In this document: positions 6,408-14,553 of the stretch, one piece after another | How the letters are laid out: each line of letters starts with the position of its first letter | Position numbering within the stretch: the stretch's first letter is position 1 | NCBI GenBank assembly: GCA_937872165.1 | Contig: CALMOR010000081.1 | Location: forward strand, 2,482 to 19,885 | Direction of reading: 5' to 3' | Origin: an uncultured Burkholderiales bacterium | Lineage (GTDB): Bacteria; Pseudomonadota; Gammaproteobacteria; Burkholderiales; Burkholderiaceae_D | Length of the DNA stretch: 17,404 nucleotides | Program-made: the position numbers and the translations under genes | Notes under the pieces: generated by a model | The model's input: the letters and a program-made list of their open reading frames with translations, nothing else | Databases searched by the model: none | What the model was told of the DNA's origin: nothing

Positions 6408-7298
6408 TCACAGCGTGGGCAACAGCTCGGGCGGCGGGTTCTTCACCATCTCGCGGCCGGCCTCGAAGTCGGGCAGCAGCGACGCCACCGTGGCCCAGAA
6501 GCGCGGGCCGTGGTTCATCTCCTTCAGGTGCGCGAGCTCGTGCGCGACGACGTAGTCGACCGACGCCAACGGGAAGTGGATCAGGCGCCAGCTCAGCAGG
6601 ATGCGGCCGTCGACGCTGCAGCTGCCCCATCGCGTCTTGGCCGACGACAGGCGCAGCACGCGATGACCGACGCCGAGCTTCGCTTCGTAGACCGCGAGCC
6701 GCTGACGGAAGAGCTCGCGCGCCTCGCTCTGCAGCCACGCTTCGACGCGGTCCTTGATCTGGTCGCGCGTCGCGCCGGGCGGCAACGACACCGTCAGCGT
6801 CCGGGCGATCGGGTCGTGGCTGGCGCTCGATCCGCGCATCGTGCGCTCGGCGATGCGCAGCGTGATCGCCTCGCCGCGATACGGCAGCGTGCCGCCGTCT
6901 TCCCATCGCACCCGCGGGATCGACGCGTGGTGCCGCTGCATGTCGGCGAGCTTCGTCAGCACCCAGGTCTCGCGTTCGCGGATCGCGGCCTCGATCTGAC
7001 GGATGCCGACCCACGACGGCGCGGAGATCGCGAGTCCGTTCGCGCTGATCGAGAAGCCGATCGTCTTCCTTCGCGCGCGCCGGAACGCGTAGTCGAGCGT
7101 GCGCTCGCCGAGCTGGATGCGACGAAGCCGCGGATCGCGCGACGGCGGAGCAGGATCGGGCGCGGGCGCGGCTCCGCGAGCGCGCGTCGTGTCGTCGGTA
7201 CCCGTCGCGCCGCCGTGGAAGAACGGCAGCTCGAGCTGATGCGCGAGGCCCGACAGCAGCCGCGCGATGCGGTCAGGCCGGGACCTGGGCGGCGTCAT
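6408..7298 (-). CDS. YgjP-type (DUF45 / M48-like) zinc metallopeptidase
   Basis: A 296-residue predicted zinc-dependent peptidase of the YgjP/WLM type. The catalytic block is intact: VAHELAHLKEMNHGPRFW (251-268), with His253, Glu254 and His257 as the HExxH core and Asn262-His263 giving the third ligand. It is preceded by the family's KTRWGSC (221-227) and LSWRLIHFP segments. The N-terminal 55 residues are Pro/Ala/Arg-rich and not conserved in character; the domain proper begins near LRRIQLGERTLDYAFRRARRKTIGFSI. No signal peptide or membrane segment is seen, so it is probably cytosolic. Natural substrates of this family are not established. Its ATG lies within the end of plsC (26-nt overlap, different frame), implying co-transcription with plsC. 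The start is uncertain because the N-terminal region is non-conserved; an internal start would remove the overlap. Confidence 0.88.
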   Translation of the reverse strand: MTPPRSRPDRIARLLSGLAHQLELPFFHGGATGTDDTTRARGAAPAPDPAPPSRDPRLRRIQLGERTLDYAFRRARRKTIGFSISANGLAISAPSWVGIRQIEAAIRERETWVLTKLADMQRHHASIPRVRWEDGGTLPYRGEAITLRIAERTMRGSSASHDPIARTLTVSLPPGATRDQIKDRVEAWLQSEARELFRQRLAVYEAKLGVGHRVLRLSSAKTRWGSCSVDGRILLSWRLIHFPLASVDYVVAHELAHLKEMNHGPRFWATVASLLPDFEAGREMVKNPPPELLPTL

Positions 7299-8019
7299 GT
7301 CGATCCATCGTCGGGCCGAGCCGGCGCACTTCGTTCTCGATCCATTCCTCGACCTCGCGCATCAACGCCTCGGAGGTCTTGCCGACCGAAGGGATCGGCG
7401 CGCCGATCGAGACCGTGACGAGGCCCGGCGTCTTGATGAAGCTGTTGCGCGGCCAGCAGTGGCCGGCGTTGTGCGCGATCGGCACGACCGGGACCCCGAG
7501 CCGCGTCGCGAGCTTGGTGCCGCCCTGCTTGTAGGGACGCCGCTCGCCGACCGGCACGCGGGTGCCTTCGGGGAACATGATGATCCACCGTCCTTCGGCC
7601 ATGCGTTGCGAGCCCTGCGACACGACCGACTCGAACGCGCCGCGACCTTCGTTGCGATCGATGTGGATCATGGCCAGCGACGCGAGACCCCAGCCGAAGA
7701 ACGGCACGTAGTGCAGCTCGCGCTTGTAGACGAAGCAGACCTCGCGCGGCATGTGGCTCGGGATGAACATCGTCTCCCACGCCGACTGGTGCTTCGACAG
7801 CAGCACGCACGGACCATCGGGCAGATGCTCGAAGCCCTTCATCTCCCAGCGCACGCCGCAGATGGCGCGCGCCCCCCACACCATCAGACGGGGCCACTGG
7901 ATGATCAGGAAGTAGCGATGATGCAGAGGCAGCGGCAGGATCAGCACGCTCAGGATCGCGAACGGGATCACCGTGGCGACCTCGAAGAGCAGGAACAGCA
8001 GCGAGCGGAGGACCAGCAT
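7273..8019 (-). CDS. plsC: 1-acyl-sn-glycerol-3-phosphate acyltransferase
   Basis: An inner-membrane enzyme that acylates lysophosphatidic acid to phosphatidic acid, the second acylation of phospholipid synthesis. It has 248 residues. A hydrophobic segment at about 5-30 anchors the N-terminus. The acyltransferase motif I reads SKHQSAWE (75-82), an HX4E version of the usual HX4D; motif III FPEGTR (149-154) and the downstream VPVVPIAHNAG block are intact. The start at 8019 is chosen because it directly precedes the hydrophobic anchor and sits 31 nt after the gmhB stop; no strong Shine-Dalgarno site is visible there. The end overlaps the YgjP-type peptidase gene by 26 nt. The order glyS-gmhB-plsC is typical of betaproteobacteria. 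Confidence 0.93.
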   Translation of the reverse strand: MLVLRSLLFLLFEVATVIPFAILSVLILPLPLHHRYFLIIQWPRLMVWGARAICGVRWEMKGFEHLPDGPCVLLSKHQSAWETMFIPSHMPREVCFVYKRELHYVPFFGWGLASLAMIHIDRNEGRGAFESVVSQGSQRMAEGRWIIMFPEGTRVPVGERRPYKQGGTKLATRLGVPVVPIAHNAGHCWPRNSFIKTPGLVTVSIGAPIPSVGKTSEALMREVEEWIENEVRRLGPTMDRHDAAQVPA

Positions 8020-8050
8020 GAGGGCGATGGGAAGGTCGGGTCGCGGCGCG

Positions 8051-8608
8051 TCAGCCGTGCCTCTTCTTCGACGGCTGGGCGATGAGATGCCGGGCCGCCG
8101 CGGCGAGATCGTCGAACACCAGCGTGCCATTCGGCAGGTCGCCGCGCTCGAGCGTCGCCTCGCCCTTGCCGGTCCGGACCAGGATCGTGGGACAGCCGGC
8201 AGCGGCACCGGCCTCGAGGTCGCGGTGCGAGTCGCCGATCATCGGCGCCTCGGCCATCGGCACGCCGAAGCGTTCGGCGATGCGGATGAAGAGGCCGGGC
8301 TTGGGCTTGCGGCAGTCGCAGGCGTCCTCGGGCAGGTGCGGACAGAAGAACACCGCGTCGACGCGGCCCCCGACGGCCGCGAGCGCCTTGTGCATCTTCG
8401 CGTGCATCGCGTTCAGCGCGTGCATGTCGAAGAGGCCGCGACCGATGCCGGACTGGTTGGTCGCCACCGCGACGCGGAAGCCGTTCTGGTTCAACGCGGC
8501 GATCGCGTTGAGGCTGCCCGGCAACGGCGTCCATTCGTCGGGCGACTTGATGAAGTGCTCGCTGTCGTGGTTGATCACGCCGTCGCGGTCGAGGATGACG
8601 AGCTTCAT
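8051..8608 (-). CDS. gmhB: D-glycero-beta-D-manno-heptose-1,7-bisphosphate 7-phosphatase
   Basis: A cytosolic HAD-superfamily phosphatase that removes the 7-phosphate of heptose bisphosphate, giving the precursor of ADP-heptose for LPS inner core. The 185 residues show motif I DRDGV (7-11; nucleophile Asp7, acid Asp9), motif II TNQSG (50-54), motif III Lys101 and motif IV GDSHRD (125-130). The family's structural zinc site is present as Cys89, His91, Cys97 and Cys99 in the CPHLPEDACDC segment. It starts 10 nt after the glyS stop and plsC begins 31 nt after its own stop, so it is surely in the same transcript. The anomer specificity (beta versus alpha) is inferred from the family and the LPS context. 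Confidence 0.94.
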   Translation of the reverse strand: MKLVILDRDGVINHDSEHFIKSPDEWTPLPGSLNAIAALNQNGFRVAVATNQSGIGRGLFDMHALNAMHAKMHKALAAVGGRVDAVFFCPHLPEDACDCRKPKPGLFIRIAERFGVPMAEAPMIGDSHRDLEAGAAAGCPTILVRTGKGEATLERGDLPNGTLVFDDLAAAARHLIAQPSKKRHG

Positions 8609-8618
8609 CGCGGTAGGC

Positions 8619-10742
8619 TCAGGCCGCGAGCTTGGAGAGGTCGGCGACGCGGTTCATCGGCTCGTGCAGCGACGACAGCAGCCCGAGACGATTGGCGCGC
8701 ACGGCCGGGTCGTCGGTGTTGACCATGACCTCGTCGAAGAAGCGGTCGACCGGTTCCTTCAACGAGGCGAGCGCGAGCAGCGCCGACGTGAAGTCGCCTT
8801 CGTCGTACGCCCTTTCGGAGCGCGGGCCCACGTCGTCGAGCGCGCGGTTCAACGCGATCTCGGCATCGGCCGTCAGCAGCGACGGGTCGAGCCGGTGGCC
8901 GTGCGCGTCCGCCGACTTGCCGAGGATGTTGCGCACGCGCTTGTCGGCCGAAGCGAGGCTGACCGACTCCGGCAGGACCGCGAACGCGCGGACGGCCTCG
9001 AGGCGCTTCGGCAGGTCGACGAACGGACCGTCGCCGTGAACGACGGCCTCGACCTCGTTCGTCGTGTAGCCCAGGTCGCGACAGTAGCCGGCGAGGCGCA
9101 CGCGGACGAACTCGTGGAGCGAGGCCATGACCTCGGCACGCGGCGCCGCGAGCGGCGGCACGGTGTCGAGCGCCGCGCCGAGCAGCGCCGCGAGGTCGAT
9201 GCGGAGACCCTTCTCGATCAGCAGGCGCACGACGCCGAGCGCATGCCGACGCAACGCGAAGGGGTCCTTGTCGCCGGTCGGCACGGCACCGATGCCGAAG
9301 AGGCCGACCAGCGTCTCGAGCTTGTCGGCCAGCGCGAGGCAGGTCCCGGTCGACGCGCGCGGCAGCGCGTCGCCCGCGAAGCGCGGCTTGTACTGATCCT
9401 CGATCGCATCGGCCACGTCGGCGGTCTCGCCGTCGTGCGACGCGTAGTAGCGGCCCATCAGTCCCTGCAGCTCGGGGAACTCGCCGACCATGTCGGTGAC
9501 GAGGTCCGCCTTCGCGAGACGGGCCGCCCGCTTCGTCGCGTCGATGTCGCCGCCGAGCATCGCGGCGATGCGACCCGCGAGCGCCTCGACGCGCAGCATG
9601 CGGTCGTACTGCGAGCCGAGCCGGTTGTGATAGACGACCGTCTTCAGGCCATCGACGCGCGACGCGAGCGTGCGCTTGCGGTCCTGGTCGAAGAAGAACT
9701 TCGCGTCCGACAGCCGCGCCCGCAGCACGCGCTCGTTGCCGCCGACGATGTTCGCCGGTTCGTCGGTGTCGATGTTCGACACGACGAGGAAGCGATCGAC
9801 GATGCGATCGTCCGCATCGGTCAGCGCGAAGTACTTCTGGTTCTGCTGCATCGTCAGGATCAGGCACTCCTGCGGCACGTCGAGGAAGCCCGCGTCGAAG
9901 GTGCCGGGGTAGACGGCGGGCCATTCGACCAGCGCGGTCACCTCGTCGAGCAGCGCGTCGGGCATGACGACCTTGTCGGTCCCGGCGACCTCGATCAGGC
10001 GCGCCCGGATCGCATCGCGACGTTCGGCGAAGCCCGCGACGACCTTGCCGTCCTCGTAAAGAGTCTTCACATAATCGTCCGCCGACTCGATCGAGACGTG
10101 CCGCATGCCCATGAAGCGATGGCCCGCGGTGATGCGGCCCGCGTCTACGCCGAGCGCGCGCACGCCGACGACGTTCTCTCCGTGCAGCGCGACGAGCCCG
10201 TGCACCGGCCGCACGAACTGCACCGTGGTCTCGACGCCCGCGTCGCCGCCGCGGTCGTGGACACGGCGCTGGTAACTCATGCGCTTCGGGATCGGCAGCT
10301 TCGCGATCGCGTCGTCGAGCGCCGCCTGGACACCGGCGGCCAGCGCGACGCCGGCACGCGACTGTTCGAGCCAGACCTGATCGACCCCGTTGTCGGAGCG
10401 CGTCGACAGCGCGGCCGGCGCGACACCTTCCCTGTCGAGGCGCTTCGTCAGCGCCGGGGTGGGCCTGCCGTCCACGTCGTAGGCCACCCTCGCCGGCATC
10501 AGCTTCTTCGTCTCGATGCGATCGGGTGCGCGGGCGAGCACGCCGGCCACCGCGACGGCGAGCCGCCGCGGCGTCGCGAAGAGGGCGACCGCGGCGTCGG
10601 CACCGGCCAGCCCGGCGTCGACGAGGCCCTGCACGATGCGATCGGCGAAGGCCCGGCCGAGCGTCTTCAACGCCTTCGGCGGCAGTTCCTCGGTGAGGAG
10701 CTCGACGAGCAGCGTCGCGGTCGCCGGGGTCGTCGTCCCCAT
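8619..10742 (-). CDS. glyS: glycyl-tRNA synthetase beta subunit
   Basis: Beta chain of the bacterial alpha2beta2 glycyl-tRNA synthetase, which binds tRNA-Gly and is needed for aminoacylation with GlyQ. It has 707 residues, close to the usual length of about 690. Recognisable blocks are LLVELLTEELPPKAL (11-25), FATPRRLAV (55-63), PIPKRMSYQ (150-158), FVRPVHGLVALHG (176-188), the LVEWP-to-QQNQKYFAL run (271-306) and the NERVLRARLSDAKFFFDQDRK block (335-355). The C-terminal part holds the anticodon-binding-like region. The ATG shares one nucleotide with the glyQ stop codon (TGATG), so its translation is probably coupled to glyQ, which would balance the subunits. A short charged stretch (RVHDRGGDAG, 160-169) between the MSYQ and VQFVRP blocks seems longer than I would expect. 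Confidence 0.96.
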   Translation of the reverse strand: MGTTTPATATLLVELLTEELPPKALKTLGRAFADRIVQGLVDAGLAGADAAVALFATPRRLAVAVAGVLARAPDRIETKKLMPARVAYDVDGRPTPALTKRLDREGVAPAALSTRSDNGVDQVWLEQSRAGVALAAGVQAALDDAIAKLPIPKRMSYQRRVHDRGGDAGVETTVQFVRPVHGLVALHGENVVGVRALGVDAGRITAGHRFMGMRHVSIESADDYVKTLYEDGKVVAGFAERRDAIRARLIEVAGTDKVVMPDALLDEVTALVEWPAVYPGTFDAGFLDVPQECLILTMQQNQKYFALTDADDRIVDRFLVVSNIDTDEPANIVGGNERVLRARLSDAKFFFDQDRKRTLASRVDGLKTVVYHNRLGSQYDRMLRVEALAGRIAAMLGGDIDATKRAARLAKADLVTDMVGEFPELQGLMGRYYASHDGETADVADAIEDQYKPRFAGDALPRASTGTCLALADKLETLVGLFGIGAVPTGDKDPFALRRHALGVVRLLIEKGLRIDLAALLGAALDTVPPLAAPRAEVMASLHEFVRVRLAGYCRDLGYTTNEVEAVVHGDGPFVDLPKRLEAVRAFAVLPESVSLASADKRVRNILGKSADAHGHRLDPSLLTADAEIALNRALDDVGPRSERAYDEGDFTSALLALASLKEPVDRFFDEVMVNTDDPAVRANRLGLLSSLHEPMNRVADLSKLAA

Positions 10743-11653
10743 CACGCGGCCTTCGGCAGGCCGGGTGCCATCGGAAACCCGAGCCGCTCGCGCGACGCGT
10801 GATACGACTCCGCGACCGAGCGCGACAGCTTGCGGATACGGCCCATGTAGGCCGCCCGTTCGGTGACCGAGATCGCACCGCGCGCGTCGAGCAGGTTGAA
10901 GGTGTGCGCGGCCTTGAGCACCATCTCGTAGGCCGGCAGCGCGAGCTCGGCCGCCATCAGCGACGCGGCCTGCGCCTCGTAGTCGGCGAAGTGGGCGAGC
11001 AGCATCGCGACGTCGCTGTGCTCGAAGTTGTAGGTCGACTGCTCGACCTCGTTCTGGTGATAGACGTCGCCGTAGGTCAGGACGCTCCTGACGCCGCGTT
11101 CGGTGCGCTCGGTCCACACGAGGTCGTAGACGTTGTCCTTGCCCTGCAGGTACATCGCGAGGCGTTCGAGTCCGTAGGTGATCTCGCCGGTGACCGGCCT
11201 GCAGTCAAGGCCGCCGACCTGCTGGAAGTACGTGAACTGCGTGATCTCCATGCCGTTCATCCACACTTCCCAGCCGAGGCCCCAGGCGCCCAGCGTCGGG
11301 TTCTCCCAGTCGTCCTCGACGAAGCGCACGTCGTTGGAGCGCAGGTCGAAGCCGAGCGCCTCGAGCGATCCGAGATAGAGGTCGAGGATGTCCGGCGGCG
11401 ACGGCTTGAGCACCACCTGGTACTGATAGTAGTGCTGCAGGCGGTTGGGGTTGTCGCCGTAGCGTCCGTCCTTCGGGCGGCGCGACGGCTGCACGTACGC
11501 CGCGTGCCACGGCTCGGGTCCGAGCGCCCGCAGGAAGGTCGCGGGATGCGACGTGCCGGCGCCCACCTCCATGTCGAGCGGCTGCAACAACGCGCAGCCG
11601 CGCTCGGCCCAGTAGTTCTGCAACGTCAGGATGATCTGCTGGAAGGTCTTCAT
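10742..11653 (-). CDS. glyQ: glycyl-tRNA synthetase alpha subunit
   Basis: Catalytic class II chain of the alpha2beta2 glycyl-tRNA synthetase, which activates glycine with ATP and forms Gly-tRNA with GlyS. It has 303 residues, the normal size. It starts MKTFQQIILTLQNYWAERGC, and carries GAGTSHPATFLRALGPEPW, the highly conserved YVQPSRRPKDGRYGDNPNR stretch and HYYQYQVVLKPSP, then GLGWEVWMNGMEITQFTYFQQ and GLERLAMYLQ. Nothing essential appears missing. The start at 11653 matches the family N-terminus; a GTG one codon upstream is an alternative. It is followed by glyS with a 1-nt overlap and preceded by a 101-nt gap after lnt that could hold its own promoter. Confidence 0.96.
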   Translation of the reverse strand: MKTFQQIILTLQNYWAERGCALLQPLDMEVGAGTSHPATFLRALGPEPWHAAYVQPSRRPKDGRYGDNPNRLQHYYQYQVVLKPSPPDILDLYLGSLEALGFDLRSNDVRFVEDDWENPTLGAWGLGWEVWMNGMEITQFTYFQQVGGLDCRPVTGEITYGLERLAMYLQGKDNVYDLVWTERTERGVRSVLTYGDVYHQNEVEQSTYNFEHSDVAMLLAHFADYEAQAASLMAAELALPAYEMVLKAAHTFNLLDARGAISVTERAAYMGRIRKLSRSVAESYHASRERLGFPMAPGLPKAA

Positions 11654-11715
11654 CACGAGGTACGGGTGCGATCGGGCGGACCGGAAGCGCAATGCCCGTC
11701 GTCGACCGGTCGCGC

Positions 11716-11721
11716 ATTTTA
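11716..11721 (-). promoter_or_regulatory. possible -10 element upstream of glyQS
   Basis: On the - strand this reads TAAAAT, five of six matches to the sigma-70 -10 consensus, in an otherwise GC-rich 101-nt gap between lnt and glyQ and about 63 nt before the glyQ ATG. No convincing -35 lies 16-18 nt upstream, so this is only a suggestion of an internal promoter. Confidence 0.2.
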
Positions 11722-11754
11722 GCGGCAGCGCGAAGCCTGCGTTCCGCGCGCGCT

Positions 11755-13467
11755 TCAGCGCAGGTCGATCACGTCGATGCCCGAACGATCGCGCACGATG
11801 CGCACGCCGCGGGCCGCGCGCCATGCGAAGACGAGGGCGGCCGCGATCAACAGCAGCACCGGCCCGTTGCCGAAGCGCAGGTAGGGCGTCGCACCCTGCA
11901 TGCCCTGCACCGATACGTCGAGCGACCCGACGGTGAACGGCGCGAGCTTCGCGAGCACGCGGCCGTGCGGGTCGATCGACGCGGTCATGCCGGTGTTGGT
12001 CGAGCGCAGCATCGGCCGCCCGGTCTCGATCGAGCGCATGCGGCTGATGTCGAGGTGCTGCGGCAGCGCCATCGAGTCGCCGAACCAGGCCACGTTGCTG
12101 ACGTTGACGAGGATGTCGGCGTCGCGTGCCTGACGGATGATCTCCTCGCCGAACAGGTCCTCGTAGCAGACGTTGAACGCGATGCGTCGGCCCGCGAGCG
12201 TCATCGGCTTCTGGTCGATCGAGCCGCGCGTGAAGTCCCCGAGCGGCATCTTCATCATCCGCACGAACCAGTGGAAGCCGCGCGGGATGAACTCGCCGAA
12301 GGGAACGAGATGCGACTTGTCGTAGCGCTGCGCGCGGACGGTCGCGAGCGGGTCCTTCGCGTCGCTCGAGCGGTCGTCGACGAGCCGATCGTCGGCGGTC
12401 CGCGTGTCGGCCGGCCGCGCGCTCGACCGAGGCGGCTTCGCGGCCGCCGCCTCGGGGCCGATCGCGACGACGCTGTTGAAGTAGCGTTCGCCGCCTTCGC
12501 GGATCGGGATGCCGAACGCGATGTCGGCGTTCGCGTCGCGGGCATCGCGTGCGAGGCGCTGGCCGAGTTCCTCGGACAGGTCGTCGAGGAACACCGGAAA
12601 GGCCGTCTCGGGCAGCACGATCAGGTCGGCGCGCTTCGCTTCGATCGCCTGCAGGTACTGCTCGTTGCTGCTGTCGAAGTGCGACTCGTCGAACTTGATG
12701 TCCTGCGCGACGTTGCCCTGGAGGAGCCGCACCGAGATCGGCGGACCGGCGGCTTCGGTCCAGTCGATGCGGGCGAGCAGGCTGCCGACGAGAGGCAGGC
12801 CGAAGACCATCGCGAGCATGGCGCCGAAGCGCCGCCGGCTGCGGCGAGCGGCCGCTGCCGGGTCGGACCGTGCGGCGAGCGCCAGGGCCGCCGCGATCGC
12901 GGCGGCCAGCATCGACACGCCGTAGACGCCGATCAGCGGCGCGTAGCCCGCGAGCGGACCGGCGACGTGGGCGTAGCCCGACGCCACCCACGGGAAGCCG
13001 GTGAAGACCCAGCCGCGTCCCATCTCCGACAGCGCCCACGAGGCGGCGAACACGGCGGCCGGCACCGGGTAAGCGACGGCCGGGCGAACGCGGCGGAACC
13101 ACGCGCTGCCCGCGCACGCCAGCGCCGGATAGAGCGAGAGGTAGGCCGAGAACGCGAACACGGCCGCTCCCGCGACCAGCGGGTTCATCTCGCCGTAGGT
13201 GTGGAGGCTGATGTAGATCCACGAGACGCCGGTGAGGAACCAGCCGAGACCGAACGCGAAGCCGAGGCGCGCACCGCTCCATGCGGCACGGCCTGCCCGA
13301 GCGACCTCGGCGGCCGCGCGGCCGACGAGCGCGACGAGACCGGCCAGCGCCGCGATCTCGATCGGCCACGTCGCGTCGTCGACGAACGACAGCGCGTGCA
13401 GCACGCCGAGCGCGACAGCGATCAGGAAGCGGAGGGGAAAGCGGGCCGGGAGGGCGAGGACCAGCAT
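11755..13467 (-). CDS. lnt: apolipoprotein N-acyltransferase
   Basis: An inner-membrane enzyme that transfers an acyl chain from phospholipid to the N-terminal cysteine of apolipoproteins, the last step of lipoprotein maturation. It has 570 residues. About six hydrophobic segments fill residues 8-235, then a periplasmic nitrilase-like domain, then a C-terminal membrane helix (about 535-550). The catalytic triad is present: Glu287 in LPETAFP, Lys384 in YDKSHLVPFGE and Cys434 in NVCYEDLFGEE. Between Glu and Lys there are about 29 more residues than in E. coli (spacing 97 versus 68), in a hydrophilic Ala/Arg/Asp-rich stretch near 338-378. The start at 13467 is chosen because the first membrane helix follows at once; it lies 16 nt after the corC stop. 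The corC-lnt pairing is conserved in proteobacteria. Confidence 0.95.
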   Translation of the reverse strand: MLVLALPARFPLRFLIAVALGVLHALSFVDDATWPIEIAALAGLVALVGRAAAEVARAGRAAWSGARLGFAFGLGWFLTGVSWIYISLHTYGEMNPLVAGAAVFAFSAYLSLYPALACAGSAWFRRVRPAVAYPVPAAVFAASWALSEMGRGWVFTGFPWVASGYAHVAGPLAGYAPLIGVYGVSMLAAAIAAALALAARSDPAAAARRSRRRFGAMLAMVFGLPLVGSLLARIDWTEAAGPPISVRLLQGNVAQDIKFDESHFDSSNEQYLQAIEAKRADLIVLPETAFPVFLDDLSEELGQRLARDARDANADIAFGIPIREGGERYFNSVVAIGPEAAAAKPPRSSARPADTRTADDRLVDDRSSDAKDPLATVRAQRYDKSHLVPFGEFIPRGFHWFVRMMKMPLGDFTRGSIDQKPMTLAGRRIAFNVCYEDLFGEEIIRQARDADILVNVSNVAWFGDSMALPQHLDISRMRSIETGRPMLRSTNTGMTASIDPHGRVLAKLAPFTVGSLDVSVQGMQGATPYLRFGNGPVLLLIAAALVFAWRAARGVRIVRDRSGIDVIDLR

Positions 13468-13483
13468 GCAGGTGGCTGCGCCG

Positions 13484-14392
13484 TCAACCGGCCTCGTCGT
13501 TCTCTTCGTCGACCGGCAGCTTCTCGACCCGCAGCACGTCGACGCGACGCGCGTCGGCACGCAGCACCGTGAAGCGGATGTTGCCGATGATCGCTTCCTC
13601 GCCGCGACGGGGCACGCGGCCGAGATGGTCGGTCACCACGCCACCGATGGTCTCGGCCTGGTCGTTGGTGAACGCGGTCTCGAAGTATTCGTTGAACTGC
13701 TCGATCCCGGTCAGCGCGCGCACGCGCCAGCGCGGCCCCGCGGGACCGGGATCGCCGACGACGATGTTGTCGTCGTCCTCGTCGAAGTCGTACTCGTCCT
13801 CGATGTCGCCGACGATCTGCTCGAGCACGTCCTCGATGGTGATCAGGCCCGCGACACCGCCGTACTCGTCCACGACGATCGCGACGTGGTTGCGGTTGGC
13901 GCGGAAGTCGCGCAGCAGCACGTTGAGCCGCTTCGATTCGGGAATGAAGATCGGCGGGCGCAGCATCTTGCGGATGTCGAACGACTCGCCGGCGCCGTAG
14001 TCTCCGGAGCCGTAACGCAGCAGGTCCTTCGCGAGCAGGATGCCGATGACGTGGTCGCGATCCTCCTCGATCACCGGGAAGCGCGAATGGGCCGTCTCGA
14101 TCACGAACGGGATCAGGTCCTCGGGCTTCTCGCGGATGTCGATCATGTCGATCTGCGAGCGCGGGACCATGATGTCGCGCGCCGACAGCTCCGAGACCTG
14201 CATCACGCCTTCGATCATCGACAGCGCGTCGGCGTCGAGCAGCTCGCGCTCGTGCGCATGGTGCAGCATGGCGAGGAGCTGCTCGCGGTCCTCGGGTTCG
14301 CGCATCAACAGCGCGGAGAGACGCGCCAGCAGGGTCGGATGCGAAGAGACGCTCGACTCTCGCTGGCGCGAGGGAGGCTGCGGGTCTGACAT
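13484..14392 (-). CDS. corC: CorC/YbeX-type CBS-domain protein
   Basis: A cytosolic CBS-domain protein (also called YbeX) linked in the literature to magnesium/cobalt efflux and, more recently, to ribosome-related functions. It has 302 residues. An N-terminal helical part (about 20-70, with REPEDREQLLAMLHHAHE) is followed by a CBS pair (about 73-130 and 140-196; IMVPRSQIDMID and the VVDEYGGVAGLITIEDVLEQIVGDI block) and a C-terminal CorC_HlyC domain (about 212-296). There are no membrane helices, which separates it from the membrane-bound CorB type. The start at 14392 precedes the conserved part by about 20 residues; the frame is open further upstream, but that region is the divergent promoter area. 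It is first in the run to lnt, whose ATG lies 16 nt after its stop. Confidence 0.93.
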   Translation of the reverse strand: MSDPQPPSRQRESSVSSHPTLLARLSALLMREPEDREQLLAMLHHAHERELLDADALSMIEGVMQVSELSARDIMVPRSQIDMIDIREKPEDLIPFVIETAHSRFPVIEEDRDHVIGILLAKDLLRYGSGDYGAGESFDIRKMLRPPIFIPESKRLNVLLRDFRANRNHVAIVVDEYGGVAGLITIEDVLEQIVGDIEDEYDFDEDDDNIVVGDPGPAGPRWRVRALTGIEQFNEYFETAFTNDQAETIGGVVTDHLGRVPRRGEEAIIGNIRFTVLRADARRVDVLRVEKLPVDEENDEAG

Positions 14393-14421
14393 TCTTGCGA
14401 ATGTGTCGTTGCGGGCCGATG

Positions 14422-14427
14422 AGAATA
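14422..14427 (-). promoter_or_regulatory. possible -10 element for the corC-lnt run
   Basis: On the - strand this reads TATTCT, four matches to TATAAT, about 30 nt before the corC ATG, in the only AT-richer patch of the 204-nt divergent region. No good -35 is visible at 16-18 nt, so confidence is low. Some promoter for corC must nevertheless lie in 14393-14596, since the gene upstream is divergent. Confidence 0.25.
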
Positions 14428-14488
14428 CACGATGGCGCCGGCCGTCCGGGGACCGGTGGGACCACGACCTTTCCGCGGTGGTGGACGC

Positions 14489-14508
14489 GCCGGACGCCGG
14501 ACGCCGGC
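14489..14508. repeat. short tandem repeat (7-bp unit) in the divergent corC/arsR region
   Basis: GCCGGAC occurs twice in tandem, followed by a third copy that matches for 5-6 of 7 bases. It lies between the two putative promoters. It may be no more than GC-rich slippage; no function is claimed. Confidence 0.4.
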
Positions 14509-14553
14509 CGCATCGGCGAGGCCGCTGCACGCGTTCCGGTCCGCCGTCCATGC

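Noticed and set aside
5709..7418. 569-codon open frame on the + strand opposite the GNAT and peptidase genes
   Set aside because: Same antisense composition bias; the - strand genes carry intact catalytic motifs, this one has none.
8082..10802. 906-codon open frame on the + strand opposite glyS and gmhB
   Set aside because: Antisense to unmistakable glyS and gmhB, low-complexity Arg/His/Asp-rich product, no start signal; a GC-driven shadow.
13468..13560. Upstream extension of lnt to 13560
   Set aside because: It would overlap the end of corC and add 31 polar residues ahead of the first membrane helix; the ATG at 13467 fits the family and the 16-nt gap.
11692..13572. 626-codon open frame on the + strand opposite lnt
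   Set aside because: Antisense to lnt, whose catalytic triad is complete; product is compositionally biased with no recognisable fold.
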